Assembly: GCA_031216915.1 (NCBI GenBank)
Contig: CM062289.1
Span: forward strand, 64,859,741 to 64,923,740
Length of the DNA: 64,000 bases
DNA from: Pictodentalium vernedei
Lineage: Eukaryota; Mollusca; Scaphopoda; Dentaliida; Dentaliidae
Direction: 5' to 3'
The first letter of the stretch is position 1. Every line of letters begins with the position of its first letter. The translations under genes and the position numbers were made by a program. Below, piece by piece: positions 13,001 through 21,885 of this stretch. Below the pieces are notes generated by a model, which was given only the letters and a program-made list of their open reading frames with translations, was not told the origin of the DNA and did not search any database.

Positions 13001-13680
13001 AAAACAATGTAAAAACAAAAACAGTATACATACAAGACCCATCAGAATATTTTGACCTGATACAAGATAAAGACATCATTATTAAAAATGTTGAATTGTT
13101 TGATCATGATAAATGTATTTTAGTCAATTATACAAAGTCTACAGATGTTTATGAACCTCACAAATCAGCTAATGTTGCCATTGCATCTTATGTCACAGCT
13201 TATACATGAATGGAATTATATTAAGTAATAGGACGTTTGGGTAGACAAGTATTATATTTTGACACAGACAGTTGTATTTACATTCATAACCCCTCACTTT
13301 GGAATCCACAAATTGTAAACAGTAGGTTAGGTCAATGGACAGATGAACATCCAGGTGCAAAAATTATTGAATATGTAGGTTTAGGTCCAAAAAATTATGG
13401 TTACAAATACATTAAAGATGGTCAAATACACACTTCATGTAAAGTTAAAGGAATCACATTAGATTGCAATACATCACAGAAAGTCAATTTTGAATCCATG
13501 GTGGAATGTGTACAAGACAGACACAATTACAAAATGAACATTGAATACACACACAGAATTAAACGCAACAAGAACAGACATGTCACAAGTGAAAGACAAA
13601 CCAAAACATTCAGATCTGTGTACACAAAACGTTTTGTAGTGGATAAATATGACACAAGACCTTATGGGTTTAAGGTATAA
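10096..13680 (+). pseudogene. Protein-primed DNA polymerase B (Polinton), interrupted by stops
   Basis: Replicative polymerase of the element, with 3'-5' exonuclease and polymerase domains. A Cys-rich, probably zinc-binding segment lies at about codons 229-333. Exonuclease motifs follow: D353 and E355 (FFDFEN), the N..FDGQF motif near nt 11370-11400, and the YxxxD motif near nt 11750. Polymerase motif A, DxxSLYP, is at nt 12427. Motif B (KxxxNxxxG) is at nt 12964. Motif C, YFDTDS, is at nt 13252-13269. The whole gene is in one frame but is cut by three in-frame stops: TAG 11833-11835, TGA 13207-13209 and TAA 13222-13224. There are no frameshifts. The listed start is a TTG; the frame is open without ATG back to 9865 and the first in-frame ATG is at 10144. 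The true start, or an upstream exon, is therefore unresolved. The TAA at 13678-13680 lies inside a TATAAA sequence. Confidence 0.93.
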
Positions 13681-13862
13681 AAAATACCCTTCAGATTCCT
13701 CATTTCAACTTTGAACAAGAACAGACATGTCACAATTGAAAGACAAACCAAAACATTCAGATCTGTGTACACAAAACGTTTTGTAGTGGATAATTATGAC
13801 ACAAAACCTTATGGGTTTAAGGTATAAAAGTACCCTTCAGATTTCTCATTTCAACTTTGAAC
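13567..13862 (+). repeat. Tandem duplication of PolB 3' end and downstream TATA region, 147 bp period
   Basis: Unit 1 (13567-13713) contains the last ~35 codons of PolB, its stop and the following CATTTCAACTTTGAAC. Unit 2 (13714-13862) repeats all of it with few changes. The second PolB tail is not translated with the first. The result is two copies of the GGTATAAAA box in front of the BIR gene. Confidence 0.92.
13823..13830 (+). promoter_or_regulatory. TATA box for the BIR gene
   Basis: TATAAAAG, 54 bp before the ATG at 13877, in the second unit of the tandem duplication. The first-unit equivalent (TATAAAAAA at 13676) contains the PolB stop codon. Spacing suits a short leader transcript. 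Confidence 0.55.
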
Positions 13863-13876
13863 ACTGAGCAGGCAAG

Positions 13877-14498
13877 ATGTCTCTACCACTTAATCCTACT
13901 TATCCTATATACTTGTCAGAGTTAAGAAGACTTTCGAGTTTTAGTATGACTACAAATCCTATTTTAAAATCCAAAAAAGAAGAATTAGCTAAAGCTGGAT
14001 TTCTATGTGGGAGATGGTAAAGTAAAATGTTTTGTATGTGGACAAGGTTTAATGAATTGGGAAGAAAAAGATATTCCTTTGCAAGAACATGTTAAGTGGT
14101 CACCAAATTGTTCTTATATTCAATTGATAAGAAATTGTCAATTATACAATCTACCAACAAGTATGCAAACCACCCCATATAAAATATTATCAGTGATGGA
14201 TTATGGATTCACTTTAAATCAAATATTTTCAACAATGAAAAAATATGACAAGTGTCTAGATGATTTTCCAGATTCTAATTCTTTATTTGCACTCATGGTA
14301 CTAAATGATCAAAGTACATCATTTATTACCATAATTGCAAGACAAGCTGCAGGCCAATTCAAAACTAAGTTAGACAAACTGTTTACAGATAATGTAGAAA
14401 ATGATTTTCCAGACTATCCTGATGTACAAAGTACATGGTGTAATGTGGTACCTGATGCACAAAATACATCAGAACAGACAAAAGAATCATCACTTTGA
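13877..14498 (+). pseudogene. BIR-domain (IAP-like) protein, one frameshift
   Basis: Probable inhibitor-of-apoptosis-type protein, which in large DNA viruses keeps infected cells alive. The N-terminal half of one BIR domain (RRLSSF... LAKAGF) reads from the ATG at 13877. The remainder continues in the +1 frame from about 14000. That part carries the zinc-ligand pattern C-x2-C-x16-H-x6-C (CFVCG ... H ... NC, nt 14028-14111). One frameshift at about 13995-14006 separates the halves. A downstream segment (nt about 14175-14300) resembles a UBA-like helical bundle, as some IAPs have; this is tentative. There is no RING finger at the C-terminus. The start context GCAAGATG recurs at X2. The BIR assignment is strong; the anti-apoptotic role is inferred from the family. 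Confidence 0.85.
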
Positions 14499-14507
14499 TT
14501 TCAACCA

Positions 14508-14893
14508 TGGAACCAGTAATACGTATCTTAGACAACAAGATTACACGTAAGGCATTATTATATGCATTTTAATTGATCACTCCTGGTTATCTAACAATAA
14601 CAAAAGAGTTTATTCATAATCAATTGAAAAAAGATGAAATGTATGGGGAATTTTGTAATGCATTACAAATCATGAATGCTTTTTACAAAGATAATGTAGA
14701 AAATATTTGGACAAGAGTTGTGTGGGGTAATATAATTTATGATAAAGAAATCATTAATTACATGTATAGACAATGTGTACCACAAATAGATAGAATAATA
14801 GATTCTTCAGAAACTTTATTTGAGTTAAAAGCACCCTTAAAACGAATACCTACTAAAAGACATGAAGAAGGTATGGAATCAGAAAGTATATAA
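14508..14893 (+). pseudogene. Unknown small Polinton protein, probable frameshift
   Basis: A short frame from the ATG at 14508 runs 21 codons to a stop at about 14573. An overlapping frame without its own ATG then continues from 14573 to 14893 for 106 codons. The most economical reading is one protein of about 128 residues with a frameshift near 14570. It is hydrophilic, with no transmembrane segment or motif I recognise. It lies directly between the BIR gene and the ATPase. Its stop TAA is inside the TATATAAG box used by the ATPase. Confidence 0.55.
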
Positions 14894-14894
14894 G
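14887..14894 (+). promoter_or_regulatory. TATA-like box for the ATPase
   Basis: TATATAAG, 46 bp upstream of the ATPase ATG at 14933. It overlaps the stop codon of the preceding ORF (TAA at 14891-14893). Confidence 0.5.
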
Positions 14895-14932
14895 TGAATG
14901 ATTTGACAACACTTTTTTACAAAACTACAGTT

Positions 14933-15591
14933 ATGGCATCAAGTGAATGTTTATTGTTTCAACACCCTTGTAATATCTTTATTTTGGGACCTAGTGGTTC
15001 AGGAAAAACAGAATTTGTCAAAAAGCTTATTGATATGAAACATGACTTATTTCAAATTCCCCCACAAAAAAAATTATTTGGTGTTATAAAGAATGGCAAA
15101 ATACATATACTTTACTTAAAGAAAGTGAAGATATTAAATTCATAGAAGGTATCCCTGATGATGAATATGAAATTGTCAGAGATGTCACTATTCCACATCT
15201 TGTAGTTTTTGATGATATGTTAGGAGATAAAGATGAAGAAAAAATTAAATTATGGTTCACACAAAAAGGACATCATAGAAATGCAAGTGTCATTTACATT
15301 ACACAAAATATGTTTCAACAATCTAAATCTAGTTGTACTATAAGTTTAAATGCACATTATATGATTTTATTTAAAAATACCAGAGATAAAGGACAAATTA
15401 AAGTATTGGCAAATCAAGTTCAATTACCACATTTAAATGCGTGTTATCAAGATGCAACAAGTATTGATCATGGTTATTTATTAATTGATTTTCATCCTAG
15501 AACTCCTGAGTCTTTGAGATTAAGAACTGATATTTTGCATCCTTGGGTAACACAAAATGAACGTGGTCCCATCATTTATACACAACTATAA
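14933..15591 (+). pseudogene. FtsK/A32-like genome-packaging ATPase, one frameshift
   Basis: P-loop ATPase of the kind that pumps viral DNA into capsids. Walker A, GPSGSGKT, is at codons 19-26 from the ATG at 14933. I chose this ATG over the GTG at 14894 because it lies 46 bp after a TATA-like box and just before the conserved strand. Walker B, VVFDD, is at about nt 15202-15216. A sensor-like ITQN motif follows near nt 15298-15309. The N-terminal part is in frame 2 and everything after about 15070 in frame 1. The switch falls in the A-run at 15066-15073, which suggests either a slippage mutation or a homopolymer base-call error. Length (about 220 residues) is normal for the family. Confidence 0.9.
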
Positions 15592-15593
15592 AT
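15587..15593 (+). promoter_or_regulatory. TATA-like box for X1
   Basis: TATAAAT, 68 bp upstream of the ATG at 15655. Its TAA (15589-15591) is the stop codon of the ATPase. Confidence 0.45.
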
Positions 15594-15654
15594 TCCCCAT
15601 GTTCAAATGAGTTGGTGTTAGTTAGTCAAAGTTTGTCAATGACAACACATCATC

Positions 15655-16311
15655 ATGGTATCATTCATACATTCTTTGGAACAACTTGGTCAAGAAACAA
15701 GTCCATTTGCAAGACAAAAATTACATAAGAAAGGTTTTAAGAAAATTTTAAAATGGTTTACATTAGCAAGTAGAATCATACTTAATAAGAAAATTAAATT
15801 GCCAAAACAAACTTTAACCTATATGGATAAACATAAACAAGATCTTGAACAACTTGCAAATCCCAGAGTTGATCTTGCAACAAAATTAAACATTATTTTA
15901 AAACCAGGAGGTGGTGGATTTTTTGGTGGTGTTATCATTCGTAATTTAATTTGCTGGGATGGTCATAAGACAAGTAGATCATTCTATTCACCATTCAAAA
16001 AAACAAAGAGTAAGAAACAAAAGTCACCTAAAAGGAAACGAAAATCCCCTAAGAAAAGATCAAATAATTCATCAAGTTCTAGAGAGATAAAAAATCAACG
16101 AAAGGTAGGACCTAAATATATGTACACAACTTTTGAAATTGCACCTCATATATCTCCGTCTACAAAAACAAAAGCATTACTTGTGAAAAAATTTCAAAAA
16201 CAAAGAAAAGTATCACCACTTAAGTTAACACGTGTAGTGTCAATAACAAAAGATGGTGTTAAAAATCATGAACCAATGTATTCTGTAAAAAAGTCAAAAT
16301 GTACTGCATGA
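15655..16311 (+). CDS. X1: basic Polinton virion-type protein with GGGGFF motif
   Basis: 218 residues, intact. Residues about 25-85 are helical and basic and end in a hydrophobic glycine motif, GGGGFFGGVI. Its residue pattern (L-K...K-Q-L..L-A....L..K..I-L...GGF) parallels the X2 protein encoded next, so the two look like diverged paralogues. The C-terminal half is extremely Lys/Ser-rich (KSKKQKSPKRKRKSPKKR at about residues 118-135), as in a DNA-condensing core protein. The function is not established; a virion core or membrane-active protein is my inference from composition and from its place among structural genes. Confidence 0.7.
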   Translation: MVSFIHSLEQLGQETSPFARQKLHKKGFKKILKWFTLASRIILNKKIKLPKQTLTYMDKHKQDLEQLANPRVDLATKLNIILKPGGGGFFGGVIIRNLICWDGHKTSRSFYSPFKKTKSKKQKSPKRKRKSPKKRSNNSSSSREIKNQRKVGPKYMYTTFEIAPHISPSTKTKALLVKKFQKQRKVSPLKLTRVVSITKDGVKNHEPMYSVKKSKCTA

Positions 16312-16315
16312 CCCA

Positions 16316-16435
16316 ATGGGTTCTAGACAAAATACAGAGCATGTACCATTAAAAGAAAAGATTCCCACGATGGCACATTTTACAGCTTTAAATACACCTA
16401 AACCTGTTAAAGGGATAAGGTCTTACTTTAAATAA
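16316..16435 (+). CDS. Small ORF, 39 codons
   Basis: ATG at 16316 to TAA at 16433, between X1 and X2. It is hydrophilic with a basic C-terminus (KGIRSYFK). No family is recognised. A TATAAAG follows directly at 16436-16442. It could be a real micro-protein or a displaced tail of X1; the evidence is weak. Confidence 0.35.
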   Translation: MGSRQNTEHVPLKEKIPTMAHFTALNTPKPVKGIRSYFK

Positions 16436-16454
16436 TATAAAGTTTGCACATGTA

Positions 16455-16463
16455 TATATAAAT
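16455..16463 (+). promoter_or_regulatory. TATA-like box for X2
   Basis: TATATAAAT, 63 bp upstream of the ATG at 16518. A second TATAAAG is at 16436-16442. Confidence 0.45.
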
Positions 16464-16517
16464 AGCATTACATTTTTATATTTGTTTCATTTATTCATTA
16501 GATTCTATAAGAGCAAG

Positions 16518-16889
16518 ATGGTGAGACAAAATAAGAAACAAAAAATTCCTTTAGTTAAAAAATATGGTGGTATGTTAATAGGTTTAAGTCAAACTCCTCC
16601 AGCATTTCAAAAACAAATCATGATAAATGCACCGAAAGAATTAATTAATTGTGTGTCAGAATGCTGTCATAATCTTTTAAAAGGCAACATACATCTAACA
16701 AAAAGTCAGAAACAAAAATTACATCCAAAGCGTCAACAACTACGAGCACTCGCTAGTAAATCAATAACTCTTAAAAAGAAAAAACAAATTTTAAATCAAA
16801 AAGGTGGTTTTTTACCATTACTTGGTTTACTTGGACCTGCTATAGGAGTTGCAACAAATCTTGCAAATAAATTAGTCAGTAAAATATGA
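16518..16889 (+). CDS. X2: small basic protein with GGFLPLLG hydrophobic tail
   Basis: 123 residues, intact. I chose the ATG at 16518 (GCAAGATGG) over the one at 16482 because its context matches the BIR gene start and it follows the TATA-like box. The N-terminal two-thirds is Lys/Gln-rich and helical. The C-terminus is a hydrophobic glycine-rich stretch beginning GGFLPLLGLLGPAIG. This family is common in Polintons and resembles the small basic or membrane-active minor virion proteins of adenovirus-like particles; that role is inference. Its stop TGA overlaps the next ATG (ATGA, 16886-16889), indicating coupled translation or a shared transcript. It is similar in pattern to X1. Confidence 0.75.
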   Translation: MVRQNKKQKIPLVKKYGGMLIGLSQTPPAFQKQIMINAPKELINCVSECCHNLLKGNIHLTKSQKQKLHPKRQQLRALASKSITLKKKKQILNQKGGFLPLLGLLGPAIGVATNLANKLVSKI

Positions 16890-17648
16890 AAAAGATGACT
16901 ATTGTACCTTATCAAATGTTAGAAGATATGCAATGTTTTAGAAATGAAAAAGCTCAACGTCCTAGATTACCCCCTAACCCACAAGTTACAAATACTGCAC
17001 AACTTCAAAATGATTTATCATCTGTGTTAGAAAATTCAGAGTTGTCCAAAAGTGAGAAAGAACAAAAGTATGGGGAAACTTTACAAAAATTTCAAATGTC
17101 ACACAAGAAGGCATTACAACCGACATTGGTTCCATTGGTCAGGAGAAAAATCATTATTTTTACGAGTTCATATTATAGAAAGTGTCCCTGTTACACTGAG
17201 ACGTAAAGCAACTTCATTATTATCTGCTTTATCAGCTCATCCACACATGAGTTGGGATGATCAGGGTGTGTTAAGTTACGATGGAGAAGTCATAAAAGGT
17301 TCAAATATCATAGATTTAGATTTAGTCAATGATGTTCTTAGACACCGAAAAGGTTTCAAACCGAGTGGATGGGATAAGTTTAGTCGTGGATTAAAAGATA
17401 TAAATATCCCTCAAGATTTTGTTGGAAATCGTGAACGTTGGTTATGGATGAATAGACAACCTATACCCAAACACAGTAAATATCAAAGTTCTCCAGAAGA
17501 TAGTTGGTCTGAAACTCCTCAATCACCCCCTCCAAAACATAAAGTTCATCGAGGTCATAGAGTGCAGTGGGTTGAAGACACACCAAAGTCAGCATTAAAG
17601 CGTAAATTGACAAAACGTAGATTATCTGAAAAATGGGAGGCTTATTGA
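16886..17648 (+). pseudogene. Conserved Polinton protein of unknown function, one frameshift
   Basis: The frame from the ATG at 16886 gives a hydrophilic N-terminal region (MKKMTIVPYQML...). The conserved C-terminal region lies in another frame from about 17150 to 17648, so a frameshift lies between about 17100 and 17170. The C-terminal part includes a segment around SWDDQGVLSYDGEVIKGSNI and another ending GFKPSGWDKF. It then has a Pro/Lys-rich basic tail. I recognise this as a recurrent ORF immediately upstream of the integrase in animal Polintons, but no function is known to me. The start overlaps the X2 stop by four bases. Confidence 0.7.
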
Positions 17649-18718
17649 ATGATTTATTAACTGAAATATATTACAATACAAAACATCCTGCTGGTTATGG
17701 TGGTATACAAAAATTGTACAAAGCAGCTCATAGTAAAGATAATTCCATCACATTGATCAAGTGAAAAAATGGTTGAAAGGAGAAAGAACTTATATTTTAC
17801 ATAAACCCTAAAAAGTTTTCAAGACGTAAGACTATAGTGGGTGGTATTGATCATCAATAGCAGATTGATTTAGCAGATTTACAAAGTTTACAATCTTACA
17901 ATGACCAATTTCGTTATTTAGTTTGTGTTATTGATGTATTTTCAAAATATGCATGGGTAATACTCATTCACAATAAATCAGGAGAGACATTAACAAAATC
18001 TTTTCAGAGTATTTTGAAAACTTCTGGACGTAAACTGTTATTATAATTACAATCGGATAAAGGTTCTGAATTTAAAAATAAAGATGTACAGAAATTTTTA
18101 AAGAAACAAAACGTTCATTTCTTCACAACAGAAAATCCTGAAACCAAAGCTAGTATTGTTGAACGTTTTCAATGCACATTTAAAACACGAATGTGGAAAT
18201 ATTTTACACACAAACATACATTAAGATATATTGATGTGTTGGAAAATTTAGTTGATGGATATAATCATAGTTTTCATCGAAGTATTCAGAGAACACCTGC
18301 TTCAGTATCATTAGAAAATGAAGTAGAAGTATCTCAACATTTGAATGGTAAAAAAAAATCTAAAAAGATAAAAATACAATTTAAAGTTGGTGATATAGTA
18401 CATATTAATAAAATTAAACGTACATTTGAAAAAGGGTATTTACCAAATTGGACAAAAGAGTTATTTAAAATTACTCATGTAAAACATACAATACCACCCA
18501 CTTATAAACTTGAACATATGGGTGGTGAAAATATACAAGGGACATTTTATCCACAAGAAATTCAAAGTACAAAAGATGATAAAAAATATATAATTGAATC
18601 AATTCTTAATAGACGGTCAAGACGTGTGGGAAAGAAAATTATTAAAGAACTTAAAGTACATTGGGAAGGTTATCCAAAGAAATTTGATAGTTGGATAGCA
18701 GAAACAGATTTGGTATAA
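17642..18718 (+). pseudogene. Retroviral-type DDE integrase with C-terminal chromodomain, disabled
   Basis: Integrase that would insert the element into chromosomal DNA. The catalytic acids are visible: D at nt 17867 (QIDLADL), D at 18056 (QSDKGSEF) and E at 18161 (SIVERF), with 34 residues between the second D and the E. The C-terminal end (nt about 18586-18715) is a chromodomain with the HWEGYP.. and SW motifs, which in related elements steers integration to modified chromatin. The gene is broken by in-frame stops TAG 17858-17860 and TAA 18044-18046, and by two compensating frameshifts around 17750 and 17810. Its upstream end overlaps the preceding gene and no clear ATG was found. The terminal stop TAA lies within TATAAAAA. 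Confidence 0.92.
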
Positions 18719-18721
18719 AAA
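18714..18721 (+). promoter_or_regulatory. TATA-like box overlapping the integrase stop
   Basis: TATAAAAA; its TAA (18716-18718) ends the integrase. It lies only 12 bp before the ATG at 18726 and 293 bp before the penton ATG. Which gene it serves is unclear. Confidence 0.4.
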
Positions 18722-18725
18722 GAAT

Positions 18726-19038
18726 ATGTCAACAAATGAAACTTCATTACCTAATGAAACCACCAGTGTTGATGTACAAAGTCAACAAAGTCAACAATTT
18801 AAAATTTGTGGAAACCGTTTTGCAAAAAATCAAGTCACTTATTTCACACATTATTATCATTTATGGTATTATAATTACTGCCATTGCACTTTTGAGTTTA
18901 CAAAGCCCTGATAAAGAATTGTGGTTAGTGTTATTAAGTAGTTCATTAGGATATATTCTTCCAAGTCCAGGTTTAAAATATTTGAAACAACCACAAGATA
19001 AAAAAAATGAATTCATTTTACGTAACACTTCTGAGTGA
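18726..19038 (+). pseudogene. Small membrane protein, one frameshift
   Basis: The N-terminus from the ATG at 18726 is Ser/Thr/Gln-rich. The following hydrophobic segment (ISHIIIIYGIIITAIALLSL) and a second hydrophobic stretch (LWLVLLSSSLGYILPSPG) read in frame 1 from about 18820 to 19038. A frameshift near 18820 separates them. Two membrane-spanning helices are plausible. It sits between integrase and penton and overlaps the penton start by 32 bp. A small hydrophobic protein at this place recurs in Polintons; its role is unknown. Confidence 0.6.
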
Positions 19039-19854
19039 TAGTTCTATGAATATGTTTCCAAATAATAACCAATGTTGTTTTCAAACCCAATTATCTAAAC
19101 CCATTCATGTTGATAAAGAACATTGGGAAGTGGGGTTAGTTGAAGTAATTTTCCCTTCAGAAGCAAAAAATATTACAGATGAAGAATCTGTTTTTAAAAT
19201 CATTGTGACAGATAGCAAAATATCAAATAATATTAATAAAATAAATTTGAAACATACATTACACAAAGGTGTTGCTGTTGTTGAATTAAATATTTTATCA
19301 GGTGCATTTTCAAATGGCGCTCATGTCATAGATGCAATGCAAATAGAAATTCAAGAAAAACTTGGAGACATATTTAAATATTTGATGTATTATTTCATGT
19401 TGGATTTTCAAGTCTTCAAGGGCGTGTAAAAATACTAGGAAATAGTATTGGGAAAGTGGGCATTGAAATGTCAGAAAGTTTATTACAAAAAATGGGATGT
19501 AAAGACAATATTTTTCCTGTCATTTTTCCTAACACATCAAAAGGTGCATTTAAATATAATGTGGATTTAAATGTGGATTTCAATCAAATCTTTATTTATT
19601 CTGACATAGCAGATTATACATTTTTAGGTGATATTGAAGCACCTATTTTACATGTGATTCCATTTGAATTACATAAAGAGTCTTTGCATACTCATATAGA
19701 ATTTGATAATGTACATTACGTACCAATATCAAAATCTTATTTTGATCAGATTAGTATAAATATAAATGGGAACACTGGTAAACCCATTCAGTTTGTAAGT
19801 GACAAGACAGTTGTCAAGTTGCATTTTAGACAGAGACATAAATTAAATTTGTAA
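19007..19854 (+). pseudogene. Penton-like minor capsid protein (single jelly roll), one frameshift
   Basis: Forms capsid vertices in the Polinton virion model. The N-terminus (MNSFYVTLLSDSS...) and the segment HWEVGLVEVIFPS are characteristic of the Polinton minor capsid family. The C-terminal part contains DNVHYVPISKSYFDQI and ends with VVKLHFRQR. The first ~123 codons are in frame 2 and the rest in frame 1, with the switch near nt 19375-19390. Overall length (about 282 codons) is normal. It is followed two bases later by the pVI-like gene. Confidence 0.85.
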
Positions 19855-19856
19855 AA

Positions 19857-20231
19857 ATGATGCCGGTGTATCAAGGTGTACCACGACAATATGGATATGG
19901 ATTAGAGTCTATTTTTCGCACAGCAATAAGAACAGCTGCACCATTTATAAAACCAATTGCAAAAAATGCATTTCAAACATTAAAGAGAGATGGATTAAAA
20001 CATGGTTTAGAAATAGCAAATGAATTGATAAAAAAACGTAAAGCACCTAAAGACATTTTATTAACTCATGGAAAAGATCTTTTGAAATCAGTTGGTGAAT
20101 CTGCTTTAGGTATAAAAAGACAAAAACAAGAACAAAAACGTCAGTCTGTGGTTCGTTCTTGTAGAGGCAAGACACGTCAAAGACAAGCTTATTCAAAACG
20201 AATATCAAGACCACTTGATATATTTGATTAA
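19857..20231 (+). CDS. pVI/pX-like basic amphipathic virion protein
   Basis: 124 residues, intact, starting ATGATG two bases after the penton stop. The N-terminal YGYGLESIFRTAIRTAAPFI forms an amphipathic helix. The centre is Lys/Arg-rich and helical and the C-terminus is very basic. In Polintons a protein of this layout lies between penton and hexon genes and has been compared with adenovirus pVI or pX (membrane-lytic or DNA-packing internal proteins). I assign it by composition, position and general pattern, not by a catalytic motif. Confidence 0.7.
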   Translation: MMPVYQGVPRQYGYGLESIFRTAIRTAAPFIKPIAKNAFQTLKRDGLKHGLEIANELIKKRKAPKDILLTHGKDLLKSVGESALGIKRQKQEQKRQSVVRSCRGKTRQRQAYSKRISRPLDIFD

Positions 20232-20238
20232 ACAAATC

Positions 20239-21535
20239 ATGATGTTACATGGATCTTGCAAACATTTTGGTAGTAGTTTTGATCCAGATAATGTATCACC
20301 AACATCAAGTGGTATAGAAAATATTGGTGAAATTGAAAATTTCCTATTGCATCTTTAAATAATTCTTCACCAATAGAATTTTTAATTCCAAGACAAACAA
20401 CCAAGTGGTTAGATCTTGCAGCATCTACACTTGAAGTTCAATTTAAAATTACAAAACAAGATGGGAGTGTTTTGGGTGGAGATACACAAATTGCTCCCAT
20501 CAATAATTTTTTTCATAGCATGTTCAGTAAAATTGATGTTACACTGAATGGCAATCTTATCACCACCAATACAGATCTTTATCCTTATAGAGCATTTTTT
20601 GAGAATTTTCTTAGTTATTCAAGAGATGTGAAAAAACACATCTAGCTGCTAGTGAGATGTGGTATACAGATACTCCTGGACACCACACAGAAACAAGTAA
20701 AGCTCCATCTAACAAAGGTTTGACTGAACAAGCTAAATTAATTGGTGGTAGCAAAAATGTACAACTAAGAGGAAAACTACATTTAGATCTGTTTGTGCAA
20801 GATAAGTATTTACCAAATGGAGTTGAGATGAGAATTAAATTGCAGCGTGCTCCAACTAAATTTTGTTTCATTGGTAGTGAACATGGAAAAATAGAAATTC
20901 AAAAAGCCATATTCAGAATACCGGCATTGGATTTATTTCCAAAATTTGTGAATGATCTTAATGCACAAATAGATCGAACAAATTATAAAATGCCCATAAG
21001 ACGTAGTGAAATTAAAACTTTTACTATTGGAAGTGGTCTTCATTCAAAAATAGAAGACTATCTGTTTCATAAACAGATGCCAAAACGAATTATTCTTCGT
21101 TTAGTTAGTAATCGAGATATAAATGAAAATATTGGCACTAATCCATTTCATTTTCAACATTCCGATTTGAATAAGTTGGAAATAACCATAGATGGACATT
21201 CCATTAAAGCACATCCCTTTGAACCGAATTTTGAAGGTGGACTTTATCTAAATTCATATTTATCATTGTATGAAGCTATGGGCTATTTTGGACAAAATCA
21301 ATCATTTAATTTATCTTTGCAGGATTATGCAAAAGGGTATACCCTTTGGGGTATTGATTTGACACCTGATCAGAGTAGTAGTGGGCCCTTGGCTCACCCA
21401 ATAAAGTCTAGCAATCTTAGGTTTGAACTTCAGTTTGCTCAAGCTCTTCCAGAGGTGAGCAACGTTATTGTCTATGCAGAATTTGATAGTGAGATAGAAT
21501 TCAACAAATTCAGAGAAGTGATATTTGACTATTAA
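20239..21535 (+). pseudogene. Major capsid protein (double jelly-roll, hexon-like), two frameshifts
   Basis: Main shell protein of the Polinton virion. Reading starts at ATGATG 20239. It leaves frame 1 near 20338 and frame 3 near 20633, and then runs open in frame 2 to 21535. The second switch is inside the A-run of GTGAAAAAACAC. Recognisable parts are the N-terminal region leading to SPIEFLIP, the middle PINNFFHSMFSKIDV and DLYPYRAFFENFLSYS, and the long C-terminal half with a terminal NVIVYAEFDSEIEFNK. Total length, about 432 codons, fits the family. The family assignment rests on overall pattern. Confidence 0.88.
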
Positions 21536-21540
21536 ACAAG

Positions 21541-21666
21541 ATGAGTCAGTGTGAACATTGCAAGATGTGTAAAGAAAAAATACAAACATTATTTCAAGAA
21601 TGTGTAGTGATAGAACTGACAAAATCCATTCAACAGAAAATGAAAAATATCTGTGAAGAAAATTGA
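21541..21666 (+). CDS. Small Cys-containing ORF, 41 codons
   Basis: ATG at 21541 (ACAAGATGAG, close to the GCAAGATG starts of BIR and X2) to TGA at 21664. The N-terminus has C-x2-C-x2-C (CEHCKMC) and the rest is helical. It begins five bases after the major capsid stop. No family is recognised. Start context and tight packing support a real gene. Confidence 0.5.
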   Translation: MSQCEHCKMCKEKIQTLFQECVVIELTKSIQQKMKNICEEN

Positions 21667-21690
21667 ACCAACACAACAACATTAATAGAT

Positions 21691-21885
21691 ATGAACATTG
21701 CAGAGTGTTTACAGAAAGTGTGTCCAGTGACTATACTATATAATCTACACAAGAGAGCAAGAAAAATAAACTTATTAGAATATTGTGCTCATATGGACTT
21801 TGAAATAGACTACCAAAAAGACATTCAAAAGTGGGCAGATTTAGTTAAAAGAGACTGGTCATATTATACAACATATCTTGATTAA
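21691..21885 (+). CDS. Small ORF of 64 codons before the protease
   Basis: Acidic/basic helical protein with no recognised domain. Its stop overlaps the open frame of the protease by eight bases. It could be a separate small protein or, if a frameshift is present, an N-terminal extension of the protease. Confidence 0.45.
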   Translation: MNIAECLQKVCPVTILYNLHKRARKINLLEYCAHMDFEIDYQKDIQKWADLVKRDWSYYTTYLD

